Under the pieces are notes generated by a model. The model saw only the letters and a list, made by a program, of their open reading frames with translations. It was not told the DNA's origin and did no database searches. Positions 12,701 to 24,350 of a stretch of 64,000 nucleotides of DNA are shown here, in pieces (positions within the stretch are counted from its first letter, which is position 1; each line of letters opens with the position of its first letter). The DNA is from Cyclina sinensis (taxonomy: Eukaryota > Mollusca > Bivalvia > Venerida > Veneridae): NCBI GenBank assembly GCA_012932295.1, contig JAAONU010000014.1, forward strand, positions 14,635,039 to 14,699,038, read 5' to 3'. The position numbers and the translations under genes are program-made.

Positions 12701-15700
12701 GCACTGATGTGCAGGTGGATCTTGGTCTACACTGGTCACAATGGCAGAGACAATTGCCTCCAGCAGGGTAAAAGGTAAAAACAAATAATGTTGCAATGAT
12801 AATATATTTCTATGGTTATCTTTTTTGTTTTTGTTTTATCTGGTCTACTTACTTTTCCATCACAAACACTTGCAGCATGGTCAAAAAGTTTTTTTGGCAA
12901 CGGTTTAACATAACTCCAAGTTTCATTGTGACAGTCTAGTTTTTCTACAGATTTCAGAGTTTGATGATCATCTTTACCCGCAATAGCATAAATACAACCT
13001 GTAATATAAATACAACCTGTAATATAGATACAACCTGTAATATAAATACAACCTGTAATATAGATACAACCTGTAATATAAATACAACCTGTAATATAAA
13101 TACAACCTGTAATATAGATACAACCTGTAATATAAATACAACCTGTAATATAGATACAACCTGTAATATAAATACAACCTGTAATATAGATACAACCTGT
13201 AATATAGATACAACCTGTAATACAACCTGTAATATAAATACAACCTGTAATATAGATACAACCTGTTATATTGATACAACCTGTAATATAGATACAACCT
13301 GTAATATAGATACAACCTGTAATATAGATACAACCTGTAATATAGATACAACCTGTAATATAGATACAACCTGTAATATAGATACAACCTGTAATATAGA
13401 TACAACCTGTAATATAGATACAACCTGTAATATAGATACAAAATGTCACTTCTGTACATGCATGGGTTCAGTTACCTCGCTTATAACCGATGAATTATTA
13501 GAGTTTCTACACAGACATATGTTTATTGACTTTGTCCCTGTTTCTAAGATAAAAAAAATTCACTACACTTTATATTAATCTCCTTTTATCTACATGTATG
13601 ATTATTATCTTACTTGACTGTCATGTCTTCGTCAAAATTAACACAACTAAGGTGCAAAATTTTTTTTAAAAAAAACCCTTCTTACATGAAAACTTTTATT
13701 CAACTTTAATGAATGAAAATAAAAAGGCAAAGAGAAGTGCTTAGTGCTGTCAATTAAAAAGAGCATGTAGGTCCCTATCGCTTAGACCCCTAATTGTGAA
13801 CTTTGTCTTTCTAAGTAAAACATCTCACCTGCAAGATGGAGCCAATAATGACCCTAAAGGCAAAGCTTGAAAAAATCCTGGTAAATTACAAATGAAAACC
13901 CAAGATGCCAAATTTCAGAACTCTCAGGCTTGTAGTTTACGACAAGAAAATATTAAAGGTTTCGTTCATCAAGTGTATATAAAACATCTGACTACCAGGG
14001 CAGAGGGCTGAAGATGATCCAAGGGGCAAACACAGAAATATCTTAGCAGAGGTTCTCTAGAAATTTCTACATACCAAAATCTAGAGCTCTGGGCCATGTA
14101 GTTTCCATAAAAAAAAAAATTAAAAGGTTTTCCTATTTATTCAAGGTAAGACATGTGACACTTAGGTTATGGCTCAAAATAACTCAAGGGACATAATTTG
14201 AACAATCAAGGTTCACATTTCAGCCAAACAGTTTTTGACAGATCTTTAAAGACCTTCTCTACAAAAGTCTATGTAAAACATCTGACCTGGATTGACCCAA
14301 TAACAACCGAGGTGTTAAGTCTGTAAAATCTTTTTAAGGTCCATTAGACAATGCTTCATGCAAAATTTCAGAGCTCTGAGTCTCGTGGTTTCATACAAGA
14401 AGAATTTGAAAGATATTCTTATGCAGTTCTATGTAAAACTTGTGACCTGTAAGAAGGGTTAATAAAGACCCTAGGGGATCATTGTAACAGCCTTTCTAGA
14501 GGTTCTCCAGACAATGCTTTGTACCAATTCCACAGTTTCAGATAAAAAGATTTTTAAAGTTTTTGCTCGTATCGCCATAGCAACCAAAGCATGTTGTGCT
14601 CAGGTGAGCTAATACTGATAAAAGCAATGAGTATCATTTTTTTACAATAAGCCCACAGGAACTCTGAAACAGGTTTCAACAAGACTCACCATCGAGGAAC
14701 ACAGCTGCATGTCTTGCTCTTTCATGAAGGAGATCAGGCATATCACAGATATCAAACTGTCCCTGGGCAGAGAACATCTTCACATCTTTCACACACATCT
14801 TACTCACTATATCCCCTGTACAATGATATTCATATCCCCCAACCATAACCCCACAGCCATTAACCTCAACAAACTGCATGTGAGACTGACGAGTCTGAGA
14901 AACACCCACTCTTCCAAGAGGAAACCAAGCCTTCAGATCTGGATGAAAGAAATGGTTCATATTCCAGCCGCAAGGCTCATTGGAAGAATGGTTAACAAAG
15001 TCCTGGAATGTATCATAATCCTCATGAGCCACCATTACACCTCCAACCTGAACTATGGTATGTCTCACTGAACGCACTCGTGTTCTAAATGATGTATTAT
15101 CTAAGTAACGTTTTGAACTATTATTCAAATACTGCTCTGAAAATTCTAATATATCTTTACATTTTTGATTGGTTTGAAATAATTCCTGTTGTGATGCATA
15201 ATGTATTAATGGGTAACGATCAGTTGTCATTCTAATTTTTTCGAACACTTTATATGCATCTTTTTCTCTATTTTTAGCATCATGATCATACCATCTCAAA
15301 CAGTGATTAAATAAGATCGATTCTGAAGTTGTTTTGAGAGAATCGTCTGACAAGTAGTCTGCTAGTGAGTCTGCATCTATATTTAGAAAAGAATCTGATT
15401 CAACAAACTTTAGAAAATTTTTTAGTAAGTAGGCTCTGTAATACTCCCTAAGAGCAGGCACATTGAACATGTCACCAATCTTCAAGAGTTCCTCTGCATT
15501 TCCGAAAGTCATGTTCTCTTTTAAAAAGTTAACGCAGAGGTCAATTGCGGCTGAAATTTGTAGGAATGTTGCCCCTGATATGACATCATTTATATTGTCC
15601 ATGGTTAATTCAAGCTTCCCGGAGTACGCATATTCTAACAATGGTTCTATTCCCTTTATGGTTATGCCTCTCAGGTTAGTGCATTCTTCTCGTGTTTCTA

Positions 15701-18700
15701 CCATGTCATGTGACAACATGGCTCGAAAATAATCGCTACAACTTGCAAGCACAAGGCGATGAACCTGAAAGAAAATTCAGTTCACAAAACTAAATACTGA
15801 TATAATTTTAAACAAACTGGTAGCTTAAATGCTATAAAATGATACTGAACTGATTGTTTTTTCACTGTGTGTCAGTTTATGGGAACTGAATTCTGTAAAT
15901 ATTTACTCAGTTACACAACATAATACTTCTATAACTTCTTTCAACTTCTATAGCCTTTATTTTAGAAGAATCTAAACTGTTAAAATAAACATATACTGGA
16001 GAAAAAAATCAGAGAAAAATATGCCTGAATTTGTCATAGTCAGTGATTAACTTACGGTGTGTAGAACAAATTGAAAACAAAAGCACAGATGTAAAAAGCC
16101 CTACCTTGTAAAGTTTACCCTCAACTTCAATCTTGAAATCGCAGAATTCTTCCTCTTGATAGAATTTGTACATCTGATGTAGAACCATGTCACTGAACTG
16201 TGGTGTTGCATACTTCTGGTTCTGAACAGCTGTGATATACAATACAGTTTTTCAATGATATATTTACTTTTTTCCAAAGTTAAAATTCTTTGTGAGAAAA
16301 TATACCATAATCCTTGAGTGAGGTATGCTTAAATTTCTGCTGGAAGGCCTTTCTTCATTATTTAAACACATAAGTTAAACATAAGATTCATAACCAATTT
16401 CGAGACAGCGAATGAACACTCAGATGAAAGAAAACTTCAGAATTGTTTCGTAAACTTGCTAGATAAGTTTGCTTAATTTTAGCCACCTACTTCACAGTAG
16501 CAGTAGCTTTGTGGTTTATAAAGTGAAAGATTTTGAATTTCATGCCTTAATGTCTGTTTATTAATGTTAGAAAGGAAGGTCTTCTGCACTGATTATCTTT
16601 GCTTATTTGACTGAAAAGTTTGCACAACCTAATTTGTCTTAGCAAACTTACTTGGAGTGGAGGGACTTTTGTCTGATGAGGTATGACAATAAACTGGACT
16701 GACATACTTGGAGTGGTCACTGTGGGGACTTTTGTTTGATGAGGTATGACAATAAACTGGACTGATGAAGATGATGCAAGTACTGTAGTGATGAAATGAG
16801 TAACTAATGAACAATCTGTGCAAAGGGAAGATTCCTCTACTTTAAGTAGGCTTACCATCACATTTTTATCAGTTTTTGTCAGTTTACATGTAAGATATTT
16901 TCTCATGAAAATATGTCTCATTCAACTCAGTCAAATTTAGACAAGAGGGCCATCATGGCCCTAGATTGCTCACCTGAATACTTTGCCTTTGGGTCTGCTG
17001 CTGAGCAAACATCTGAAGCTTTTTTTTAAGATTCTTCCTGTATAAATCTATACGAATTCAAGTGGCCCCTCAGGGTAGAGACAATTTTCACACATGGGGC
17101 ATAATCTGAACAAACTTGGTAGAGGACCTCTAGCTGATGCGCCATTAAAAATATCTAAGCTCTAGGCTTTGTGGTTTCAGACAAGAAGTTTTTAAAAGTT
17201 TTCCCTATATAAGCCTACGTAAAATTAACTGACCTCTGGACGTGGATAAATTTGACCACAGAAACATAACTAGGGACCCTTAGGGCATAATTTGAACAAA
17301 CTTGGTATAGGTACACTAGAAAATGCTACATTCCAACTCTTAAGGCTAAGGATCTTGTGGTTAAAGATAAGAAGATTTTTAAAGTTTTCCTTTTCTGTTG
17401 CCATAGCAACCAGAGTTCTTGATGGAATTCAACTCTTTGAACAACTTTGGTAGAGCTTCATGCAAGGAATGTCCCAGGCATGTTTCATCAAAATTGGCAT
17501 AGCGGTATAGGAGGAGGATTCGTTCAAGTCAAATTGTTGATGACACATTACGCAGGCCGATTAATAAATGATCCCAAAAGCTCACCCTTGAGCACTTTGT
17601 GCTCAGGTAAGCCAGTAAAACACAATTAGACTGGTTGTAAACATTACACATCCTCACAGAAAATCTTGGCAAAGCAGTCACAGTATTTGTGTAAACTTGT
17701 ACTAAATTTCTGAATTCGCAAATGCTAGTTACATGTGGTCAGTACTGGCTTTGTCATAAACCCATGTCTGATCAATTCTGTTTCAAACTATTCATGACCA
17801 GCGGGAAAAACTGATTTCAAAAGTTTAGTACTCATGAATAATTAATGACATTTTTCTTAGACTGATTGCTGACAGATTTACATTTCACAATCTCAGCCAA
17901 TGAATACCTTATTTGCTTCTAATCATCGTCAGTTATCCCCAGTACAAGTTCTGTACAACTACAAATAATACATATACCATGGGGCAAAGAACTGCCGATA
18001 ACTCATTTTCATGAATATTAATGAGCAAGGTGAAGGAACTTTTCATTCAATGATATTCCACATTACATATAAATACTCTTGAATTTATAACATCAAACAG
18101 GGAAGTAAACAAGTTAATTTTACCATATATGGCTCAGAGTGTGCAAAGGAAATGTTTCGGAGACTAACGAAAATATCCCATAAATTATTCATGAGAATAA
18201 AATGTTCGAAATAAATTGCCCCACACTCAATAAATTGAGCAAAACAGAATGGATCAAACATCATTTTCTGACAATGGCTTCAAGTGGAAAAACATCATAG
18301 TAACAAAAACACAATTCATAAAATTGAGTAATCAACAGTCAATTTCCCCACAATAAAATTAATGTAGTAGTACTGAATATGTGCCTTGAATAACCAATGA
18401 TGAACTTGATACACTCTCACCTTTCTCTACTGCATCAAGTTTAAGAAGCAATTCTTGTTGTCTCAACTCAATCCTCTCTAACACAGATTCTCTGGTTCGT
18501 AGGCACCTTCCGCCTAGAGATAAGATACATTTAAGTGTGATAGTTCAGTGAGAAATATCATTTTTAAAGTTAGCATTCTACTGAATTTTGTCCTGGAGAG
18601 AAAAAAGAATTCAATGTACGAAATGCTTGAGAAGTGATTTTGATCAGAAACAACTTCAAAGTTTTCCTTCAAGGACATCTGTATTAAAAGCTTTAAGAAA

Positions 18701-18919
18701 CACATAACTAGAAAAAAAGATTAGATTTAACATACGTCTAACGGGCACAGCCAATGTTAAGGTGTAAAAATACATTTTGTTGTGAAATTCGGGTAACTAT
18801 GACAGATCCGAAAATAGTACCACTCATCGTTCTTTCAGCTACTGTTTGAGGTAAAGCGTCCTATTAGATGATCTATCAAAACCTTATAACATACCAACGA
18901 CATTTCTTCCAGTTGCCAT
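9760..18919 (-). CDS. BTB-BACK-Kelch (KLHL-type) protein, ten coding exons
   Basis: Kelch-like proteins of this layout usually act as CUL3 ubiquitin-ligase substrate adaptors. Coding exons in transcript order: 18895-18919, 18421-18513, 16105-16229, 14690-15764, 12853-12998, 12332-12434, 11795-11989, 10838-10966, 10258-10348, 9760-9895. All have GT-AG borders, all phases match, and they sum to 2118 nt (705 residues plus stop). The first exon gives MATGRNVVG. A short charged N-terminal helix is followed by the BTB domain (about residues 50-160; 'FCDFKIEVEGKLYK' runs on into 'VHRLVLASCSDYFRAM'). The BACK domain follows (about 165-280). Six Kelch-like blades follow, marked by VQVGGV, GVMVGGY, CIYAIAGKDD, IYVSGG, LYVAGG and IVVLGG. 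The C-terminal tail is acidic and ends DDEDSPSDWE. The fourth blade has AG where GG is usual. The exact KLHL orthologue was not determined. The intron before the fourth blade ends in a 25-copy repeat of its own splice acceptor. Confidence 0.9.
12570..12778. mobile_element. MITE, copy 2, in a Kelch-gene intron
   Basis: This begins TTAACCCTTAC and ends at about AAAAGGTAA. Its interior matches the copy at 5806-6022 block for block (acttgtcc..tttcaatttggac, gaccatgatca, ctgatgtgcaggt). The right end is more diverged than in copy 1. It lies in the intron between exons 12332-12434 and 12853-12998. Confidence 0.7.
12987..13441 (-). repeat. 18-bp tandem array made of the Kelch-gene splice acceptor
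   Basis: I count 25 copies of 'acaacctgt' (plus strand), mostly spaced 18 bp apart. One unit near 13215 is 9 bp shorter. On the gene's own strand each unit reads atattacag|gttgtatt, which is the sequence at the 3' splice site that starts the exon ending at 12853. The innermost copy gives an exon border at 12998. Every spacing is a multiple of three and no unit contains an in-frame stop, so any of the 25 acceptors would keep frame and insert copies of the hexapeptide GCIYIT. Confidence 0.95.
13770..14613 (-). repeat. Ladder-repeat element copy in a Kelch-gene intron
   Basis: Diverged tandem units carry 'taaaacatctgacc', 'gtagtttc' and 'ttttaaaggttttcc' blocks. The right end is gccatagcaaccaaagcatgttgtgctcaggtgagcta, matching the terminus of the copies ending at 17613 and starting at 52396. 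The left border is unclear. It has no coding capacity. Confidence 0.65.
16941..17613 (-). repeat. Ladder-repeat element copy, both termini visible
   Basis: The left end reads acaagagggccatcatggcc and continues to gctcacctga. The right end contains cccttgagcactttgtgctcaggtaag, which can fold as a hairpin around gagcactttgtgctc. The interior repeats 'gtggtttcagacaagaag', 'agttttccctatataagcct' and 'ttgaacaaacttggtagag'. Compared with 52396-54977 it is inverted and much shorter. It lies in the Kelch-gene intron between exons 16105-16229 and 18421-18513. Confidence 0.75.
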
Positions 18920-19680
18920 TCTCTTCCTGACCAAATTGGACATAAATGTGCAAAAGTGTGTTACTTCATTTTGCAGCATACAGTGGGCAAGACATCACTA
19001 ATAAACATATTGCGCACTTCCGGGTTGTGATAGGCACAACAACACTAAATGTCTAAGTGATGAGGCCCGTCTTCTCATGTGAAGTATTCTGGTGTTCATT
19101 TTTCTTTAATTTATTAAGTGAATTCTGTGTGTCTCTTTGCACGTGACTGTGTCCCCCGTATATACGTCCAGGTCACTACAGGTCAAATATTTTTCAAAAT
19201 TGATTAACACCATTATGTATAAGCATTCCAAAAATTAACCAACGTTTACACAGATTATTTGTTCCCCCGGTCAAATATTTAGCCGCTCAGTTATAAATAG
19301 CTATAGGTTTGCCTTCATCCCGAAACCCTACAATATAAGGTAGTCAGGGTATAAAAAGGGACCGGCGATAAACGGCGCATAACAACATCCGTTGCTTTTG
19401 AACTTAAGGGAGAATGACACGTGACCGGCGACATTCATTCATACCTTACGTAAGCATAATTTTACTGTTTTATGCAACAGCATTACCAACAAGCTTAAAT
19501 ACAAACAGCCTGTCTTCAAAACAAAGACAGATAAAGTTTTTTTTAAATAATTATAATGTATAAATTATTATTATTGTTATGCATAAATATATAAACCCTA
19601 CCATGTAGCTATGTATTTCACTGTTGCAGTAAACCGAAAATATTCCCAAAACTGAAGCAATTTTTCCGTCGTTCCATTTC
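18920..19680. other. Upstream region of the Kelch gene; no gene seen
   Basis: This is the probable promoter and 5' untranslated region of the minus-strand Kelch gene, whose start codon is at 18917-18919. No TATA box or other element could be assigned with confidence. Confidence 0.35.
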
Positions 19681-20518
19681 TCATCCTCGGATCTTGGACC
19701 AATCATTTTCTTCGGCATCTACCGGGCCACTAATCACCACTATGTCACCATGTACATGTAGTTTGTTACAATATTCCCCGCTTTCATCTGCATCTCCATT
19801 GTTATCGTCTTTGTTATCGTCCTTTTCATCGTCATTTGTATCATTGTCACTAGTATTTTATTCTTTAGGTCGTTGCTGCATGTCATGTCTGTCTTTATCT
19901 TTGCATATACTGTTACTTGCCTTTTCCATCTCATATTTGACAAAGTCACTCATATGACATGTTCCCTGAATACCAACGTTCATATTACATCATTTGCAAC
20001 TAACACTGTACAAATTTGATCACAAATACCACCTCCGCCTTCACTTTTCTCCTTTTCACTATTTGCATAGACTTCATTTTTACCAATATGTATTATGTCA
20101 CTGCATATATTCTTATCAATAAAATAACCAAACTGATTTACGTCTCCACCTTTTGATTTATCACTGTCCTTTACTTCTTCATTTCTTGTCTCATTAGATA
20201 CGCTAACAGCATTCTTAGTTTCTACAATTTCTCAAGCCATTTTCCTTTTCGTTCATCATTGTCTCTTCTTTTGTAGCACTTTTTTCTTCGCTTTCTTCCC
20301 CACACTCAGTTCCTTTTCTTTTCTCTATATTCACTTCTTCTTCTTTATCTACTGGTATATTGTCAACATTTTATCTTGCATAACTGACTTTGATTTTCTT
20401 TTCGTCAAACATCGTGTCTTGTATGACAGTAGTAACTTCTTTATGTGTCCTCAAAACCCACTTTTCCATTCTGTGATGTGACTGACAAGCGTGTTCTCCG
20501 CAGGTACATACGCTACGG
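19681..20518 (-). pseudogene. Decayed coding region, acidic protein of unknown family
   Basis: On the minus strand, from 20518 downward, a protein-like frame begins near 'SVCTCGEHACQSHHRMEKW' and continues with a Lys/Glu-rich stretch. It has one internal TAA ('KVSYAR*NVDN'). Near 20240 the frame ends and a different frame carries on ('KNAVSVSNETRNEE', then 'NQFGYFIDKN', 'GICDQIC'). Another shift follows near 19960, leading into an Asp-rich tract ('NDTNDDEKDDNKDDNNGD') that ends 'VVISGPVDAEEND' with a stop at 19681. At least two frame changes and two internal stops show a broken gene, or one whose introns I could not resolve. The family was not recognised. Confidence 0.55.
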
Positions 20519-20689
20519 TGAAATTTGATTATCTTTGCTATCATTTTTTTTTGGTTGTGGGTGGGGTGGGGGGGGAGGGTCTAGCTTTTTCTGTGGCCCT
20601 AAAAGTACAGTTAGTAACTGCAATTTGTTTGTAATGTACTGCCCTAAATCCAATGATATAAATATTTAAATGTAACACACTATTTTGTG

Positions 20690-21075
20690 AAGGGTGTATC
20701 AGTGGTCCAGTGGTAACGAACTGGACTTAGTTTAAACTTATTTATTTTGCATCGATTGGGACGAGTGCTTCCTGGATTCAAACAAGTACTCGCGCCGACA
20801 GTGAACAATGTTGAAAGTACCTTTCGACTCTCATCCTGGTGGGATTCGAACCAGCAACCTCCAGATCGGAAGGCCGGCTCCCCTCGACCACTGCTCCTCT
20901 TCACGCACTGGACCGGTAATCCAAGGGTCGTGTGTTCGATGCTCCGCTCTTTCTCTACCACTACCAACTGTCTTCCGGATGAGATTTTAAATCGTATGTA
21001 TTGTAGCTATACACTGAGCATATATATACAAGAACCAGGATTTTTTCTAGGATGTATTGTTTACTGTATCTTTTT
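20690..21075 (+). mobile_element. Family-A SINE interrupted by a second, inverted SINE
   Basis: The outer SINE starts at gtatcagtggtccagtggtaac and reaches 'gaactggac' at about 20727. It resumes at about 20908 with 'ctggaccggtaatccaaggg', then ttcgatgctccgctc, gtcttccggatgagattt and the family-A body. The hexamer ctggac is present on both sides of the break. The intervening ~180 bp contains, on the minus strand, its own tRNA-like head: agtggtcgaggggagccgg (A box) and ggttcgaatccc (B box). Confidence 0.7.
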
Positions 21076-21613
21076 GTTTTTGTGAACGATTATGTATTCA
21101 ACATAAAAATAGGGTCAAATGTCAAACAGTGAAACGGCTTAAATAATTTAGATATTGTCAAATACCTTGGTAACTATAGTAAGTCATTTGGGCTCGTAAT
21201 ATTTTGCAGCAAAAATATTTTAATGCGTTCAACATTTGCTACAGTCTTTTACAGCAGGAAATGTATAAGATTTATAATTAAACCAGTCAAAACTGACTTA
21301 CTCTAATGTATATTGTATAGAAGATTTGACTTGTTCCACTGGTCGTCTGTCTCCATAATTATCTGTTTTCCTTGGTCAGTGTATTATGCCTCCTACAGTC
21401 TTTGTCGCGCCACAATAAAGTTAAGTATGACGCTCATGTTACTTTGATGACGTGAAAGACGTATGAGATAATTTATTTACAAGTGTTCATTAATGTGACG
21501 TTGTTGCATGTAATAGAGCCATTACTTATTTCTTTACATTACTCACGTGTAATAAAACAACTAAAGATTGGGCACTACCAGTTACTTCCCGCTGTAAATT
21601 AACTGTTGCGGCA

Positions 21614-21673
21614 TCCATCCATCCATCCGTCTGTCTGTCTGTCTGTCTAGCTATCTACCTACTCCTACCTGTT

Positions 21674-21718
<45 letters not shown>
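21614..21718. repeat. Compound microsatellite
   Basis: Consecutive runs of (CATC)n, (GTCT)n and, at about 21677-21718, (AG)n. Confidence 0.9.
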
Positions 21719-21721
<3 letters not shown>

Positions 21722-21754
21722 TTAACTAGAATTCGAAGTCAAGACCTTTCAGCT

Positions 21755-21945
21755 GTCTTGTCCTGTCAAATGGTCCGACCACTGAACTATTGAAATGACC
21801 TATGAAATGGCCCGACCAGTGAACCATGTAAATCGAGACCTGCCAAATGGCCTGACCAGTGAACTATGGAAGTGGAGACCTGTCAAATGGCCCGACCAGT
21901 GAACAATGGAAGTCGAGACCTGTCAAATGGCCCGACCAGCTTTTC
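21755..21945. repeat. Short tandem repeat of about 40-60 bp units
   Basis: Repeats of 'aaatggcccgaccagtgaac' and 'tatggaagt.gagacctgtc' occur at least four times, with length differences between units. There is no coding signal. Confidence 0.8.
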
Positions 21946-22275
21946 TTGTGGTGCTTCGTTGTCCATTTGGCTGGTAAATCTTCTTTATATTGAAACACAT
22001 CTGTTTGGTGAATAAATGGATTTCTTCGGTAGGGATGTTTCATTGACGCTGTTTGGTCAAGTGTGTCATAAGAAAGTATTGTGAAATAGTCTACTGGTTC
22101 ACAAATGATAAAATCCCATTTGTTCATTGGGAGGTCACACACGCTACAAGGAGTCTATTTATGGAACAATACTTATCATTACATCCTAATCAGCTATAAG
22201 GCTTACGAATCGGTCGAGTCAAAACCTAGTGCATGGTATTCTAACATTCTGTCTGACAACAGTAACCTCCTGGAA

Positions 22276-23190
22276 ATGAAACCTGTCGTAATTCTAGTTT
22301 TTGCGGTTTCTCTCTTCGCTGGCTTGGTAAGTAGAAATACAGCTTTTTTTCTTAAAGCCTAACAAAACTTGAAGTACCGCACTGAGTGTGAATTGTCACA
22401 TCGTGAAGTCAATTAAAGGTAGTAATACAAAAACTTATATACCATCTTAGGAAATTTTCGTAAGAGTAACTCCCTGGGTAATAAGACAGTGAAAACACCA
22501 AAAATCCAAAACCTTTGATCCGCCCGTGTGTGAATAGACTGAAAATAGTTCCAACATGTCTTCAACATGTATTACTTTAGCTGTGATTTTCGGTGTGTTT
22601 CTCTGATACGCCAGAATTTAAGAATCATAATACGGCGAATCATGGTTTATCAGTAAGTCATATGTAAGTCGGAAACTTGATCGCTTTGGATACAAGTCGG
22701 TCACTGACTTACTTCATCATGTGGTAACATATAATATTTATTTTTTGTTTATTAGAACTTATTTTTGCTTCATCAAATCATTTACACAATCATTAGTGAG
22801 AAACAGTTCTGGTGAAACAAATTTGTTGAGAGGGATCGACAAAACCTGCTAATGCTTTTAAATGCATAAACAGTTCTGAAGGCCATTTTGTCGTGTTATT
22901 AATTGTTGTAGGTGCAGTGTCTTCGTGATTCTCTGTTAGATATGATTTTTTTCTGCTCTGTTTTATTCTATATATTGGATCTTAAGTGCTTCTTCTACAG
23001 TAACTTTCCCATTTAATTTTAGGTATGGTCGTGTACAACAAATGCCGATTGTACAGGCGGCTGTTGTCACACTGACAGACTGCATGGCGCTAAGTGTTAC
23101 CAGTTCCAGAACGTGTCTCAACCATGCCATCTTCCTGATCACAATCACACAGTAACTCTGTATCCATGTGGATGTATGCAAGATAAATAG
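22276..23190 (+). CDS. Small secreted cysteine-rich peptide
   Basis: Exon 1 (22276-22326) encodes a 17-residue hydrophobic signal-peptide core (MKPVVILVFAVSLFAGL) and ends at a strong donor, gtaagt. Exon 2 starts at 23023 after a taattttag acceptor, in phase. It encodes VWSCTTNADC..GGCC..AKC..QPC..YPCGCMQDK and stops at 23188-23190, giving 72 residues with eight cysteines in the order C-x5-C-x3-CC-x9-C-x9-C-x13-C-x-C. That spacing resembles the first part of the colipase/prokineticin/Dickkopf-type disulfide fold, though I cannot name an orthologue. An alternative donor at 23174 (gtatgc) would join exon 23404-23504 in phase. That would give a 100-residue form with LTC..RRRC at the end but without the last C-x-C cysteine. 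The function is unknown; it is probably secreted. Confidence 0.6.
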
Positions 23191-23504
23191 CCCCCTCCCC
23201 ACTTTACAAAAAGTGAGAGAACAAAAAAGCATAGGTATAATTACATCTTTCAGGTATATACCACAGATACATATGATCTCAGTTTCAATATTTTATCCAT
23301 GCAAAAGCCCTTTTGATCTAGTAAATATAGAGGAGGAGCGTCCTGTAGTATTATTACGTTACCCTTGAGATCACGGATAAACTCTAATTCTTCTAATTTA
23401 CAGGGTTGACATGCGGAGAAATACATTTTTACTCCGGGTCTCGGAGACGCTGTTCACCAGGCAGAGCTAATTCTTCTCGGACATGGGTATGGTCTCTGTA
23501 CTGA

Positions 23505-24350
23505 CAACCCAGGCCAGGTGTTCGGATAGACAATCACTTGCTACATGATGACTTTTACGTGTTCTTTCTTAACATTTATGCCACATATTTTCTTAAAAAG
23601 TTTATTTTCAGCTTTCTGTATGACACGAATCATTGCAAAATGAAGTTCTTGTGTGAAATAGATCTTAATGTTATAGGAATAGATTTGCGTTTTACTTACA
23701 GCTTTGGTCATATCCCGGTTGTCAGCTCACCAAACAAGTGTTCCTGGGTATCCAACCACTTTACTAACCGATTTCTCCGCAAGTGACTGACTACTTGCTT
23801 CAGAGGTGAGGGACAAATAACGCATTGTCTGAGATCAATTATCACGGAGAAATTTTGCCAGCCCTGATGAATTTGCGTTTTTTTCAAAAACGCTAAGATG
23901 TGATTAAAGGTTTTAGGTCGCCCTCAGCATTCAATGTACATTCAAAGTGAACTGAACGTTTGGATATAAATAAAGGATGACGTTTGTCACTCTATCTTAA
24001 TATGCATATATTTCAACTAGGTAGCAACCGGTGGTAGCAACATGTTATTCTGTGACCAGCCTTGCCGGATTTTATTAGAAGCTGAAATCATTTCAAATTC
24101 CATAAATACTTCCTGAGTTCTGACCAGAACTCGCTCTAGGAGGACAGTAGAATTTACAGTAAAAAAAAACAACTGATATTATATAAACCAACTCTCCGAC
24201 TGTTAAAATTTTCTGCAACTTTATTTATTTATATGATCTATTATACCTTATACTTACTACGTGCAAATACAAATACATTTTTTTTTCTAAACAAAAATTA
24301 AAACTCCATACATTTAAAATTTGTTTCTATTTCAACTACGATTGTAACAA
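23505..24350. other. Intergenic region; nothing recognised
   Basis: AT-rich sequence between the Cys-rich peptide gene and the pseudokinase stop codon. It probably includes 3' untranslated sequence of both convergent genes. Confidence 0.4.

Noticed and set aside
12961..13578. Open frame of 205 codons on the plus strand with repeated NINTTC/NIDTTC units
   Set aside because: It is the antisense shadow of the 18-bp tandem array; the repeat period keeps several frames open.
20747..21085. 112-codon open frame on the plus strand
   Set aside because: It runs across the nested SINEs; its translation comes from tRNA-like heads and repeat body.
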